A stretch of DNA of 27,913 nt, taken from NCBI GenBank assembly GCA_965369445.1, contig CBDUQU010000020.1:1-27913 (forward strand), given 5' to 3'. The DNA is from SM23-73-3 sp965369445. Its GTDB lineage: Bacteria > Zixibacteria > MSB-5A5 > SM1-73. The notes beneath the pieces were generated by a model that saw only the letters and a program-made list of their open reading frames with translations, was not told the origin of the DNA and searched no databases. Below, one piece after another: positions 22,114-27,913 of the stretch. The position numbers and the translations under genes are program-made. The first letter of the stretch is position 1. Every line of letters starts with the position of its first letter.

Positions 22114-23418
22114 CTACATTTCTGCCACCATTTTTTTCATCGTCTCAGTGGTCAAGGATTTCGGCCGCTCGATGGCAAGACCTAAGGCTCTATCCCAGAT
22201 CAATTGGGCCAAAACGCCCATGGCTCGGGAGACGCCGAACATCACTGTGTAGAAGTCGTATTCCTTGACGCCGTAATACCACTGCAGAACTCCCGAATGT
22301 GCATCTACGTTGGGCCAGGGGTTCTTGGCTTTGCCATGTTCCTTAAGGATGTCAGGTGCGGTCTCATATATCATGCTGCACAGCTTGAAAAGATCGTCAT
22401 CCGGCATGTGTTTTAAGGCGAATTCTCGCTGGGCAGTGTATCTCGGATCTGTCTGCCTGAGGACCGCATGGCCGTAACCCGGAATGACCTGGCCGCTGTT
22501 CAGGGTGTCCCACAATGCCTTGGACAATTCTTCCTTGCTCGGTACCCTTCCACCCAGCTTCTCCATCAGGTTCTGAATCCAGCGCAAAACCTCCTGGTTT
22601 GCCAGACCGTGCAAGGGACCGGCAAGTCCGTCCATGCCAGCGGAAAGCGAATAGAAGGCATCGGATAGGGCAGAGCCGACTAAGTGAGTTGTATGTGCGC
22701 TTACGTTTCCGCCCTCATGGTCACAGTGCAGGACCAAGTACAGCCTCATGAGCTCGTAATACTCAGGGTTATCGATGCCCATCATGTGGGCGAAGTTGGC
22801 GCCCCAGTCCAGCCTCTTGACGCCCCGAATCCTCTTTCCGTCCTTGTAAGTCCGGCGATAGATATAGGCGGCGATGGCGGGAAGCTTTGCCATGAGGTTC
22901 ATCACGTCCTCATACATAGGATCCCACAGTTCGGTTTTGGAAATCCCCTCATTGTATTTCTTCACGAATTCAGAGGTGGACTGAAGTGATAGAATCCCGA
23001 TAGCGAATTGAGTCATGGGGTGCATGTCTGTGGGGAGCGACTTTAAGGTCTTCCAGGTAGCCTGAGGCATTTCTGAGCGGGCCTGCCACTCCTTGGTGAC
23101 CTCCCTGACGTCCTTCTTTGTGGGGAGTTCGCCGGTCAAAAGAAGCCAGAAGATTCCCTCCGGAAGAGGTTCTTCCCCGCCGCGGGCCTTGGGTAGCTTT
23201 TCCCGGGCTTCCGGGATGCTGTACCCGCGGAACCTTATTCCCTCCATGGGATCCAGAAGCGAGGTCTCCCAGACCATGCATTTTATGCCTCTCATACCGC
23301 CATAGGCTTGCCGGACAGTCGCCTCTGAGATGACCTTATCACCATGCTCTTTCACCAGAGCCTTGATTTCCTCCCTCAACTCCGGAATCTTCTGGGCCAG
23401 TTTTTCTTTTAGTGGCAT
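22114..23418 (-). CDS. Citrate synthase, eukaryotic/mitochondrial-type
   Basis: A 434-residue citrate (Si)-synthase that condenses acetyl-CoA and oxaloacetate, or runs in reverse. The catalytic triad is intact: H270 in GPLHGLANQEVL, H317 in PGYGHAVLRQTDPRY, and D371 in NVDAHSGVL. These segments match the mitochondrial type closely rather than the hexameric E. coli GltA type. The oxaloacetate/CoA segment HCDHEGGNVSAHTTHLVGSA is also present. It is the last gene of an operon with 2-oxoacid:ferredoxin oxidoreductase subunits and ndk (48 nt after ndk), which links it to the citrate-to-2-oxoglutarate branch. No truncation. Downstream lie a heptamer repeat and a terminator. Confidence 0.97.
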   Translation of the reverse strand: MPLKEKLAQKIPELREEIKALVKEHGDKVISEATVRQAYGGMRGIKCMVWETSLLDPMEGIRFRGYSIPEAREKLPKARGGEEPLPEGIFWLLLTGELPTKKDVREVTKEWQARSEMPQATWKTLKSLPTDMHPMTQFAIGILSLQSTSEFVKKYNEGISKTELWDPMYEDVMNLMAKLPAIAAYIYRRTYKDGKRIRGVKRLDWGANFAHMMGIDNPEYYELMRLYLVLHCDHEGGNVSAHTTHLVGSALSDAFYSLSAGMDGLAGPLHGLANQEVLRWIQNLMEKLGGRVPSKEELSKALWDTLNSGQVIPGYGHAVLRQTDPRYTAQREFALKHMPDDDLFKLCSMIYETAPDILKEHGKAKNPWPNVDAHSGVLQWYYGVKEYDFYTVMFGVSRAMGVLAQLIWDRALGLAIERPKSLTTETMKKMVAEM

Positions 23419-23466
23419 CTTGACTCCTCCTACTTAGGTAATGTGAACGATTTCACAAACTTGACC

Positions 23467-23862
23467 TTAAAAAAAGAATTTCGATTCGTATCTGAAGCTC
23501 TTGGCGGAGTCCGAGGCATGCACCGCATTTTTTGTGACGTTCGTGGCCAAGTCGCGTCGGATGGTTCCCTTTTTCGCTTCTTTTGGATCGGTGGCGCCTA
23601 CGACCTCCCTCAGTTTTTTTACCGCATTCCTTTTGGTCAAAAGTACCCCCACCACATTGCCCGAGGAGATAAACTTGACCAGTTTCTCAAGGAAAGGTTT
23701 GCCTTTGTGAACGTGATAGAACTTTCTGGCCTTGGTGGGCGAGAGTTTGTCCATCTTGAGACCGAGTATCTCAAACCCGGCTTCCTCGGTCCTCTTTAAG
23801 ATTTCCCCTATCAAATTCTTTTTCACCGCGTCGGGTTTGATCATCAGGAAGGTTCTTTCCAT
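23467..23862 (-). CDS. ndk: Nucleoside diphosphate kinase
   Basis: A 131-residue enzyme that transfers the gamma phosphate of NTPs to NDPs through a phospho-histidine. It opens with the family signature MERTFLMIKPDAV and has the active-site H115 in NAVHASDSAKS. The length is close to the usual ~140. The ATG at 23862 is chosen over the 20-codon longer frame because the family N-terminus begins there and GGGAGGG/AAGGA lies just upstream. It sits between korC and citrate synthase, in the same direction. In such an operon it could balance NTP pools with succinyl-CoA synthetase, but no such gene is in view. Confidence 0.96.
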   Translation of the reverse strand: MERTFLMIKPDAVKKNLIGEILKRTEEAGFEILGLKMDKLSPTKARKFYHVHKGKPFLEKLVKFISSGNVVGVLLTKRNAVKKLREVVGATDPKEAKKGTIRRDLATNVTKNAVHASDSAKSFRYESKFFF

Positions 23863-23956
23863 TTCCTTGGCCCTCCCGGGGACGGGTGTTTCACGATCTA
23901 CTGCAGGTCTTGCGTGATACAAAGCATTGATTCAGGGCAGGCGAAAACGAGCAGCT

Positions 23957-24577
23957 TCACTTTGGCTTTCGTGTTCGTCTCCCTCTCTGAACCAACGCGA
24001 ATCCCGTTTCCACCGCCTTCAAGTTTCGCTCTTCAGTTCCCTTGGGCGCTCTTCGTTTGACCGCCTCCAGCAGTCCCTTTTTTGAAGCTACCCTGGTTAG
24101 GGCGGCGATGACTCCTAAGGCGATAATGTTGGCCACCATGGGAGTGCCGATCTTGTCTCTGGCGATCTGGCTGAATGGAAAAGCGTGCACCTTATGGTCC
24201 GGAAGCTGGTCTACCAATCCGGAGTCGACGATTAAAATCCCCTCCTCCTTCAACGCGGGGAAGTAGGTATCACATGCCTGCTGGGTTAGGGCCAAGAGAA
24301 TGTCCAGCTTGAGCGGCTTGGGATAATAGATTTCGCCGGAGGAGACCACCAGATCGGATCTGCTGGCGCCGCCACGAGCCTCCGGACCGTAACTCTGGGT
24401 TTGGCATACGTTCTTGCCATCCTCCACCCCAATGGCCTCAGCAAGCACGGTTCCGGCGAAGATCATCCCCTGCCCTCCCGACCCGGAGAGTCTTATCTCG
24501 AATTTATCTTCGTCTTCTGGGGAGACCCTTTTTGTGTGGTGCATCTTTTTATGACTATGAGCGGGGTTGTCCGTCAT
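23957..24577 (-). CDS. korC: 2-oxoacid:ferredoxin oxidoreductase, gamma subunit
   Basis: A 206-residue gamma subunit of a four-subunit 2-oxoacid:ferredoxin oxidoreductase. Family signs are RLSGSGGQGMIFAG near residue 30, QSYGPEARGGASRSDLV, and NIIALGVIAALT near the C-terminus. The first ~25 residues are His/Lys-rich and variable. The gene begins directly after the beta subunit stop (TAG then ATG with no gap), indicating strict co-translation. Together with the alpha, beta and delta subunits it makes a CoA- and ferredoxin-dependent enzyme, most likely for 2-oxoglutarate (or the reverse carboxylation of succinyl-CoA). Confidence 0.93.
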   Translation of the reverse strand: MTDNPAHSHKKMHHTKRVSPEDEDKFEIRLSGSGGQGMIFAGTVLAEAIGVEDGKNVCQTQSYGPEARGGASRSDLVVSSGEIYYPKPLKLDILLALTQQACDTYFPALKEEGILIVDSGLVDQLPDHKVHAFPFSQIARDKIGTPMVANIIALGVIAALTRVASKKGLLEAVKRRAPKGTEERNLKAVETGFALVQRGRRTRKPK

Positions 24578-25408
24578 CTATATTTTCCCTTGAGCCTCGG
24601 CGATTACCTTATCGTATTCCTCGCAGTATTCAGGAAAATCTATGTCCCATAAAACTCCGGTGAGGAACTTGTCTCTCAATTTCTCCGGAGCGACTTTTCC
24701 GGCAGCACTGATGGGGATGGCATGATCTTTCTGCCATTTCAACATCTCTACGGCCCCCCCCTCTCTGTTGAGCCGTCCGTACAGGGTGTGGCAGTGACTG
24801 ATCACCTCCACTAAGGAGAACCCCTTCTTTTGGATGGCCTGCTCGACCAGTTTTTTCAACTGCACCACGTGATAGGCGGTTCCCCGCGCCACGAAGGGTG
24901 CACCTGCAGCAATGGCCAGCTTGGAGATGTCGAAGCTCCTCTCCCGGTTTCCGTAAGGGGCGGTGGTGCCCATCTTCATGAAGGGGGTGGTGGGAGCCAC
25001 CTGACCTCCGGTCATTCCGTAGGTGCTGTTGTTGATCAGGATGGTGGTCAGATCGATGTTGCGCCGGCAGGCATGAATGAAGTGATTCCCTCCGATGGCC
25101 AGAGCATCCCCATCGCCGGTGATTATGATCACCTTCAAGTCTGGCTTGGCTAACTTCACCCCGGTGGCAAAAGCCAATGGTCTTCCATGGGTGGTATGAA
25201 GCGTGTTGAAATCCACGTAAACCGGCATACGGCTGGAACAGCCGATACCCGATACCATCACCACGTCATCCTGGGGGAGCTTCAGACTATCTATGGCCCG
25301 GATGATGGCGCCCATGACCGTGCCGATTCCGCATCCGGCACACCATACATTGGGAAATTGTTTTTTTGTCCTCAGATATTTATGGGTTACCTTGGATAGC
25401 AAAGCCAC
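24578..25408 (-). CDS. korB: 2-oxoacid:ferredoxin oxidoreductase, beta (TPP-binding) subunit
   Basis: About 276 residues. The thiamine diphosphate and cluster region is clear: NVWCAGCGIGTVMGAIIRA, then GIGCSSRMPVYVDFNTLHTTHGR. The Mg/TPP motif follows as GDGDALAIGGNHFIHACRRN with ILINNSTYGMTGGQ. I choose the GTG at 25408: GGAGG sits nine bases before it and the start then follows the korA stop closely. An ATG at 25435 would overlap korA by 26 bases and lacks this site. The HTTHGR and TYGMTGGQ signatures fit the OGOR/Kor group. Substrate preference (2-oxoglutarate versus branched 2-oxoacids) is inferred from the citrate synthase neighbour. Confidence 0.94.
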   Translation of the reverse strand: MALLSKVTHKYLRTKKQFPNVWCAGCGIGTVMGAIIRAIDSLKLPQDDVVMVSGIGCSSRMPVYVDFNTLHTTHGRPLAFATGVKLAKPDLKVIIITGDGDALAIGGNHFIHACRRNIDLTTILINNSTYGMTGGQVAPTTPFMKMGTTAPYGNRERSFDISKLAIAAGAPFVARGTAYHVVQLKKLVEQAIQKKGFSLVEVISHCHTLYGRLNREGGAVEMLKWQKDHAIPISAAGKVAPEKLRDKFLTGVLWDIDFPEYCEEYDKVIAEAQGKI

Positions 25409-25409
25409 C

Positions 25410-26558
25410 TTATTTTTCCTCCCTGATCTTTCCAAAGATCTGATCGGGGGTGATCAATTCTGAATCATAACGGGTGAGGCTCCGCACTCTGGTTTTGCCT
25501 TGGTTTACTCTCATTAGCTCGTTGATTAGCTGCCCCTGGTTGAGCTCCGCCACGATGACTAAATCCAACTGCTCCATGATATGTTCCACGTAGACGTCCG
25601 GGAAGGGCCACACGGTCAACGGCTGTATCAGTCCCACCTTAATTCTCCGCTCTCTCGCCATACGAACCGCCTGCCTGGCAGCTCTGGCCACAATCCCGTA
25701 TGCGAAGACCGCAATGTGGGCGTCCTCCATGAATTCCTCTCGTATCTCGACGATGTCGTTGATGTTGTGCGTGATTTTGTTCTTCAGTTTTTTGAGCTTC
25801 TCCTTGATGAGGAATGGACTGGCCGTGGGGAAACCGTCCGGGTTATGCGTTAAGCCGGTGATGTTATACCGGTATCCCTCCCCGAAGCTCGCCATGGGGG
25901 AGACGAAATGGGGGTTCCTCTCAAAATGCTGATACCAGCCCGGGTGCACCGTGGGCTTCATTCGGTTTATTATCCTTATCTCATTCGGATCCGGGAAGGC
26001 GACCTTCTCCCGCATATGCCCTATCACCTCATCCATCAGCACTATCACCGGGGTGCGATATTTTTCTGCAAGATTGAATGCCCGGATGGTAAAATGGAAG
26101 CACTCTGCCACCGAGGAGGGAGCTAAGGCTATTGCCTGATAGTCTCCATGAGTTCCCCAGCGAGCTTGCATGGTATCCGCCTGGGCCACCTTGGTGGGCA
26201 AGCCGGTGGAAGGTCCGCCCCTTTGCACGTTCACGATTACGCAGGGAACCTCGGCCATGAAGGCGTAGCCGATATGCTCCTGCATGAGGGAGAATCCCGG
26301 ACCGCTGGTGGCGGTCATTGATTTTGCGCCGGCCACGGATGCGCCGATCACCGCTGCTAAGCTGGCGATCTCGTCCTCCATCTGGATGAATTTCCCGCCC
26401 ACCTTGGGCAACTCCCGAGCCAAAACCTCAGCTATCTCGGTGGAGGGGGTGATGGGATAGCCGCCAAAGAAACGACAACCGGCCGCAATGGCGCCTTCTG
26501 CGCTGGCCCGGTTCCCCAGAACCAGTCTCTCCATCTTTCGAGCGGCAATCTCGACCAT
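25410..26558 (-). CDS. korA: 2-oxoacid:ferredoxin oxidoreductase, alpha subunit
   Basis: A 382-residue alpha subunit. Signature segments are GGYPITPSTEIAEVLA near residue 33, QMEDEIASLAAVIGASVAGAK, TSGPGFSLMQEHIG, and RGGPSTGLPTKVAQAD. The C-terminal transketolase-like domain contains VFAYGIVARAARQAV and ends near LITPDQIFGKIREEK. The ATG at 26558 follows AAGGAG. It lies 16 nt after the delta ferredoxin gene and overlaps the beta start region. Alpha is a separate chain, not fused to gamma, which is the usual Kor arrangement. Confidence 0.95.
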   Translation of the reverse strand: MVEIAARKMERLVLGNRASAEGAIAAGCRFFGGYPITPSTEIAEVLARELPKVGGKFIQMEDEIASLAAVIGASVAGAKSMTATSGPGFSLMQEHIGYAFMAEVPCVIVNVQRGGPSTGLPTKVAQADTMQARWGTHGDYQAIALAPSSVAECFHFTIRAFNLAEKYRTPVIVLMDEVIGHMREKVAFPDPNEIRIINRMKPTVHPGWYQHFERNPHFVSPMASFGEGYRYNITGLTHNPDGFPTASPFLIKEKLKKLKNKITHNINDIVEIREEFMEDAHIAVFAYGIVARAARQAVRMARERRIKVGLIQPLTVWPFPDVYVEHIMEQLDLVIVAELNQGQLINELMRVNQGKTRVRSLTRYDSELITPDQIFGKIREEK

Positions 26559-26574
26559 TCCGGCTCCTTAGAGT

Positions 26575-26838
26575 TTAGCCTCTATTCGAATCCTTCTTCT
26601 TGCGTGGTCTCACCGCAATGGCGAAATCCGGGCACCTGAGTTCACACATACCGCACAGGGTGCATTTCTCCGGGTAGGTCAGCACCGGAAACCCCTCTTT
26701 GTCCGTGGTCAGAGCCTTGGTGGGACAAAAAGCCACGCAGATGTCGCATTTTTTGCACCAGGCCTGGAATACGTGGACCTTTTCCTCTTCTTGGTCTGGT
26801 TCGGGGTTCACCTGAGTCTCGGATATCTTGTCCGCCAA
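26575..26838 (-). CDS. korD: 2-oxoacid:ferredoxin oxidoreductase, delta subunit (2[4Fe-4S] ferredoxin)
   Basis: An 87-residue ferredoxin-like subunit that moves electrons from the TPP site to free ferredoxin. Two clusters are visible: C28-x2-C31-x2-C34-x3-C38-P and C59-x2-C62-x2-C65-x3-C69-P. The acidic N-terminal ~20 residues are typical of KorD-like chains. The start is TTG at 26838, with a GAAAGG site six bases before it. It is the first gene of the operon, just downstream of the minus-strand promoter at 26885-26912. Confidence 0.92.
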   Translation of the reverse strand: MADKISETQVNPEPDQEEEKVHVFQAWCKKCDICVAFCPTKALTTDKEGFPVLTYPEKCTLCGMCELRCPDFAIAVRPRKKKDSNRG

Positions 26839-26868
26839 TCCTTTCCTTTCGCCTTGTCAAACTGGGAC

Positions 26869-26898
26869 TTGACTCAACCAGTATATAATATGTTAAAT
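26869..26898 (+). promoter_or_regulatory. Possible divergent promoter for hdrC, interlocked with the kor promoter
   Basis: A second TTGACT (26869-26874) on the plus strand mirrors the one of the kor promoter, with a weak TTAAAT (26893-26898) after 18 bases. The two TTGACT boxes form an inverted repeat about 44 bases across. A perfect TATAAT also lies at 26884-26889 but without a well-placed -35. Confidence 0.4.
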
Positions 26899-26912
26899 AC
26901 GGGTGAAGTCAA
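26885..26912 (-). promoter_or_regulatory. Promoter of the kor operon
   Basis: On the minus strand TTGACT (26912-26907), 16 bases, then TATTAT (26890-26885). Transcription would start near 26878, giving a leader of about 40 nt to the korD TTG. Confidence 0.65.
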
Positions 26913-26953
26913 GAATTTTGGCAGAACTTTGTGATTTTTTTCACTATCGACCC

Positions 26954-27421
26954 ATGTCGCTTAAGGCAATAAACTACGAGTTCAAGAAGAAGTTAGATTC
27001 CACTCTGGGTGGAGAAGCGCACAGCCTTTGTTATCAGTGCGGCGCCTGCGTGGGAGATTGCCCGGCCGCCATGTATTCGGAGGATTTCAATCCCCGGGAG
27101 ATACTCCTGCAGACGCTTTTGGGGGACGAGGATACCCTCACCGGAGAAAATTCCCCCATCTGGAATTGCACCAACTGTTATACCTGCTACGAGAGATGTC
27201 CCCAGGCGGTAAGACCGGTAGAGGTGATCATCGCTCTGAAAAACATCTGCTACCAGAAAAAGACCGCCGCACCTGAGGTTAATCAGATTGTGCAAAGCGT
27301 CCAGAGCACCGGTCGGACAGTGAGGATCACCTCCCTATCTGATAGAAGGCGAAAAGAGCTGGGCTTGCCGGAGATAAAAGCCGTCCCCATGGATGAGCTA
27401 AAAAAGCTTTTCGAACCATAA
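26954..27421 (+). CDS. hdrC: HdrC-like heterodisulfide reductase subunit C, two [4Fe-4S] clusters
   Basis: About 155 residues. Two ferredoxin-type motifs are present: C26-x2-C29-x2-C32-x3-C36-P and C72-x2-C75-x2-C78-x3-C82-P. The spacing between them and the flanking PREILLQTLLG and RPVEVIIALKN segments are those of HdrC, the electron-transfer partner of HdrB. The ATG at 26954 is preferred over an in-frame GTG at 26903, which coincides with the predicted transcription start; neither has a strong ribosome-binding site. It is divergent from the kor operon. An HdrB-like gene follows after 340 bases. In bacteria such HdrBC modules couple ferredoxin, quinone or disulfide electron flow; the partner here is unknown. 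Confidence 0.87.
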   Translation: MSLKAINYEFKKKLDSTLGGEAHSLCYQCGACVGDCPAAMYSEDFNPREILLQTLLGDEDTLTGENSPIWNCTNCYTCYERCPQAVRPVEVIIALKNICYQKKTAAPEVNQIVQSVQSTGRTVRITSLSDRRRKELGLPEIKAVPMDELKKLFEP

Positions 27422-27509
27422 AGTAGAAAACATCATCCCTAAAGTTTCTTCGGGATGGGAATTCCCATTTTGTGTGAGGTCTCTGAAAAACTACAAGAAG
27501 AAAAAAATT

Positions 27510-27621
27510 TGGAGTGTTCGCCTTTAGGTGAACCGAGTTAAAACTCTTTGTCTTTTCCCGGCCAAAGGCGGGGATCCTGGGGACAAGAAGTTTCAGGTCC
27601 CGCCAAAGGCGGGACACTCCA
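27510..27621. repeat. MITE/REP-like element with terminal inverted repeats and internal hairpins
   Basis: TGGAGTGT (27510-27517) and ACACTCCA (27614-27621) are perfect terminal inverted repeats. Between them lie TTCGCCTTTAGGTGAA, a CCCGGCCAAAGGCGGGG stem, and the perfect hairpin GTCCCGCC-AAA-GGCGGGAC (27597-27615). It occupies the middle of the hdrC-hdrB gap. The rest of the gap (27422-27761) contains a TGGGAATTCCCA palindrome near 27456-27467 and no gene. Confidence 0.7.
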
Positions 27622-27761
27622 GCAAGACCTTTCCCCAGTTGATTTTTTAGAGCTCTCTATGTTCGTTCGTGATACTAAAAAGATGGTAACGAAGTCGACG
27701 CCCGTTACTAACCTGGCATAGTCTATTAAGTAAAATGCGGAATTTGCGCTAAGGAGAGAAG

Positions 27762-27913
27762 ATGAGGTATGCTCCCTTTTACGGATGCATGATCTCCGTT
27801 AAATACCCCCAGATGGAGGCGGCGGTGCGAAAGACCGCAAAGAATCTGGGGATGGAGTTGGTGGATCTGGATGGATTTTCCTGCTGCCCCGATCCTATCT
27901 ATTTTAAGGCTAC
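27762..27913 (+). CDS. hdrB: HdrB-like heterodisulfide reductase subunit B (3' partial, CCG domain)
   Basis: Only the first 50 codons are in the window. The ATG is preceded by AAGGAGAG at good spacing. The visible sequence starts MRYAPFYGCMISVKYPQMEA and reaches DLDGFSCCPDP. This matches the start of HdrB/CCG-domain proteins, where the early YGC cysteine and the CC pair belong to the Cys-rich motif that holds a non-cubane [4Fe-4S] cluster. It pairs with the hdrC gene upstream. The family continues for about 240 more residues outside the window. Confidence 0.85.
   Translation, partial: MRYAPFYGCMISVKYPQMEAAVRKTAKNLGMELVDLDGFSCCPDPIYFKA

Noticed and set aside
1..27913. tRNA, rRNA, insertion sequence or integrase
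   Set aside because: Both strands were scanned for tRNA arms, rRNA-like blocks and transposase or integrase motifs by eye; nothing convincing was found.

Overview
The window is bacterial chromosome of medium G+C content. It probably comes from an uncultured lineage of the FCB group or a nearby candidate phylum (WOR-3, TA06 or Zixibacteria-like). This is inferred from a surface protein ending in a NYPNPFNP/FlgD-like sorting domain, signal-peptide outer-membrane barrels (hence a Gram-negative envelope), ferredoxin-dependent 2-oxoacid metabolism with Hdr proteins, and many short intergenic hairpins. No rRNA, tRNA, CRISPR array, transposase or integrase was seen. No taxon marker fixes the phylum, so the placement is tentative.

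Layout. 1-1.6 kb: 3' part of a secreted repeat/adhesin-like protein, ending at a bidirectional terminator shared with the convergent TldD-TldE (PmbA) peptidase pair (1.7-4.4 kb, minus strand). 4.6-6.8 kb: two small predicted outer-membrane beta-barrel proteins, the first behind a near-consensus sigma70 promoter. 6.9-9.7 kb: valS with its own promoter. 9.9-12.9 kb: a secreted DUF4139 protein and a TPR lipoprotein. 12.9-14.1 kb: intergenic hairpins, then a PLP-dependent threonine/serine dehydratase or racemase. 14.1-15.0 kb: a long gap without a recognised gene. 15.0-17.3 kb: a subtilisin-family (S8) protein without an evident signal peptide.

17.3-22.1 kb looks like an accessory segment. It holds a 3' gene fragment homologous to the dehydratase at 13-14 kb and two co-directional minus-strand units. 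One is an HhH-GPD/Tag-like DNA glycosylase candidate followed by a 73-residue unknown. The other is a RimK-like ATP-grasp ligase followed by an opine (octopine/nopaline) dehydrogenase, with its own promoter. The ATP-grasp/opine dehydrogenase pair is the best candidate here for an uncharacterised small-molecule or amino-acid-conjugate pathway.

22.1-26.9 kb is a minus-strand metabolic operon in the order korD-korA-korB-korC-ndk-citrate synthase. It would convert citrate-branch carbon with ferredoxin as electron carrier. Divergently, from an interlocked promoter region, run an HdrC-like double [4Fe-4S] protein and, 340 bp later, the start of an HdrB-like CCG-domain protein cut by the window end. 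Together these suggest an anaerobic, ferredoxin-based central metabolism. A block of about ten heptanucleotide repeats sits directly against the citrate synthase stop codon.
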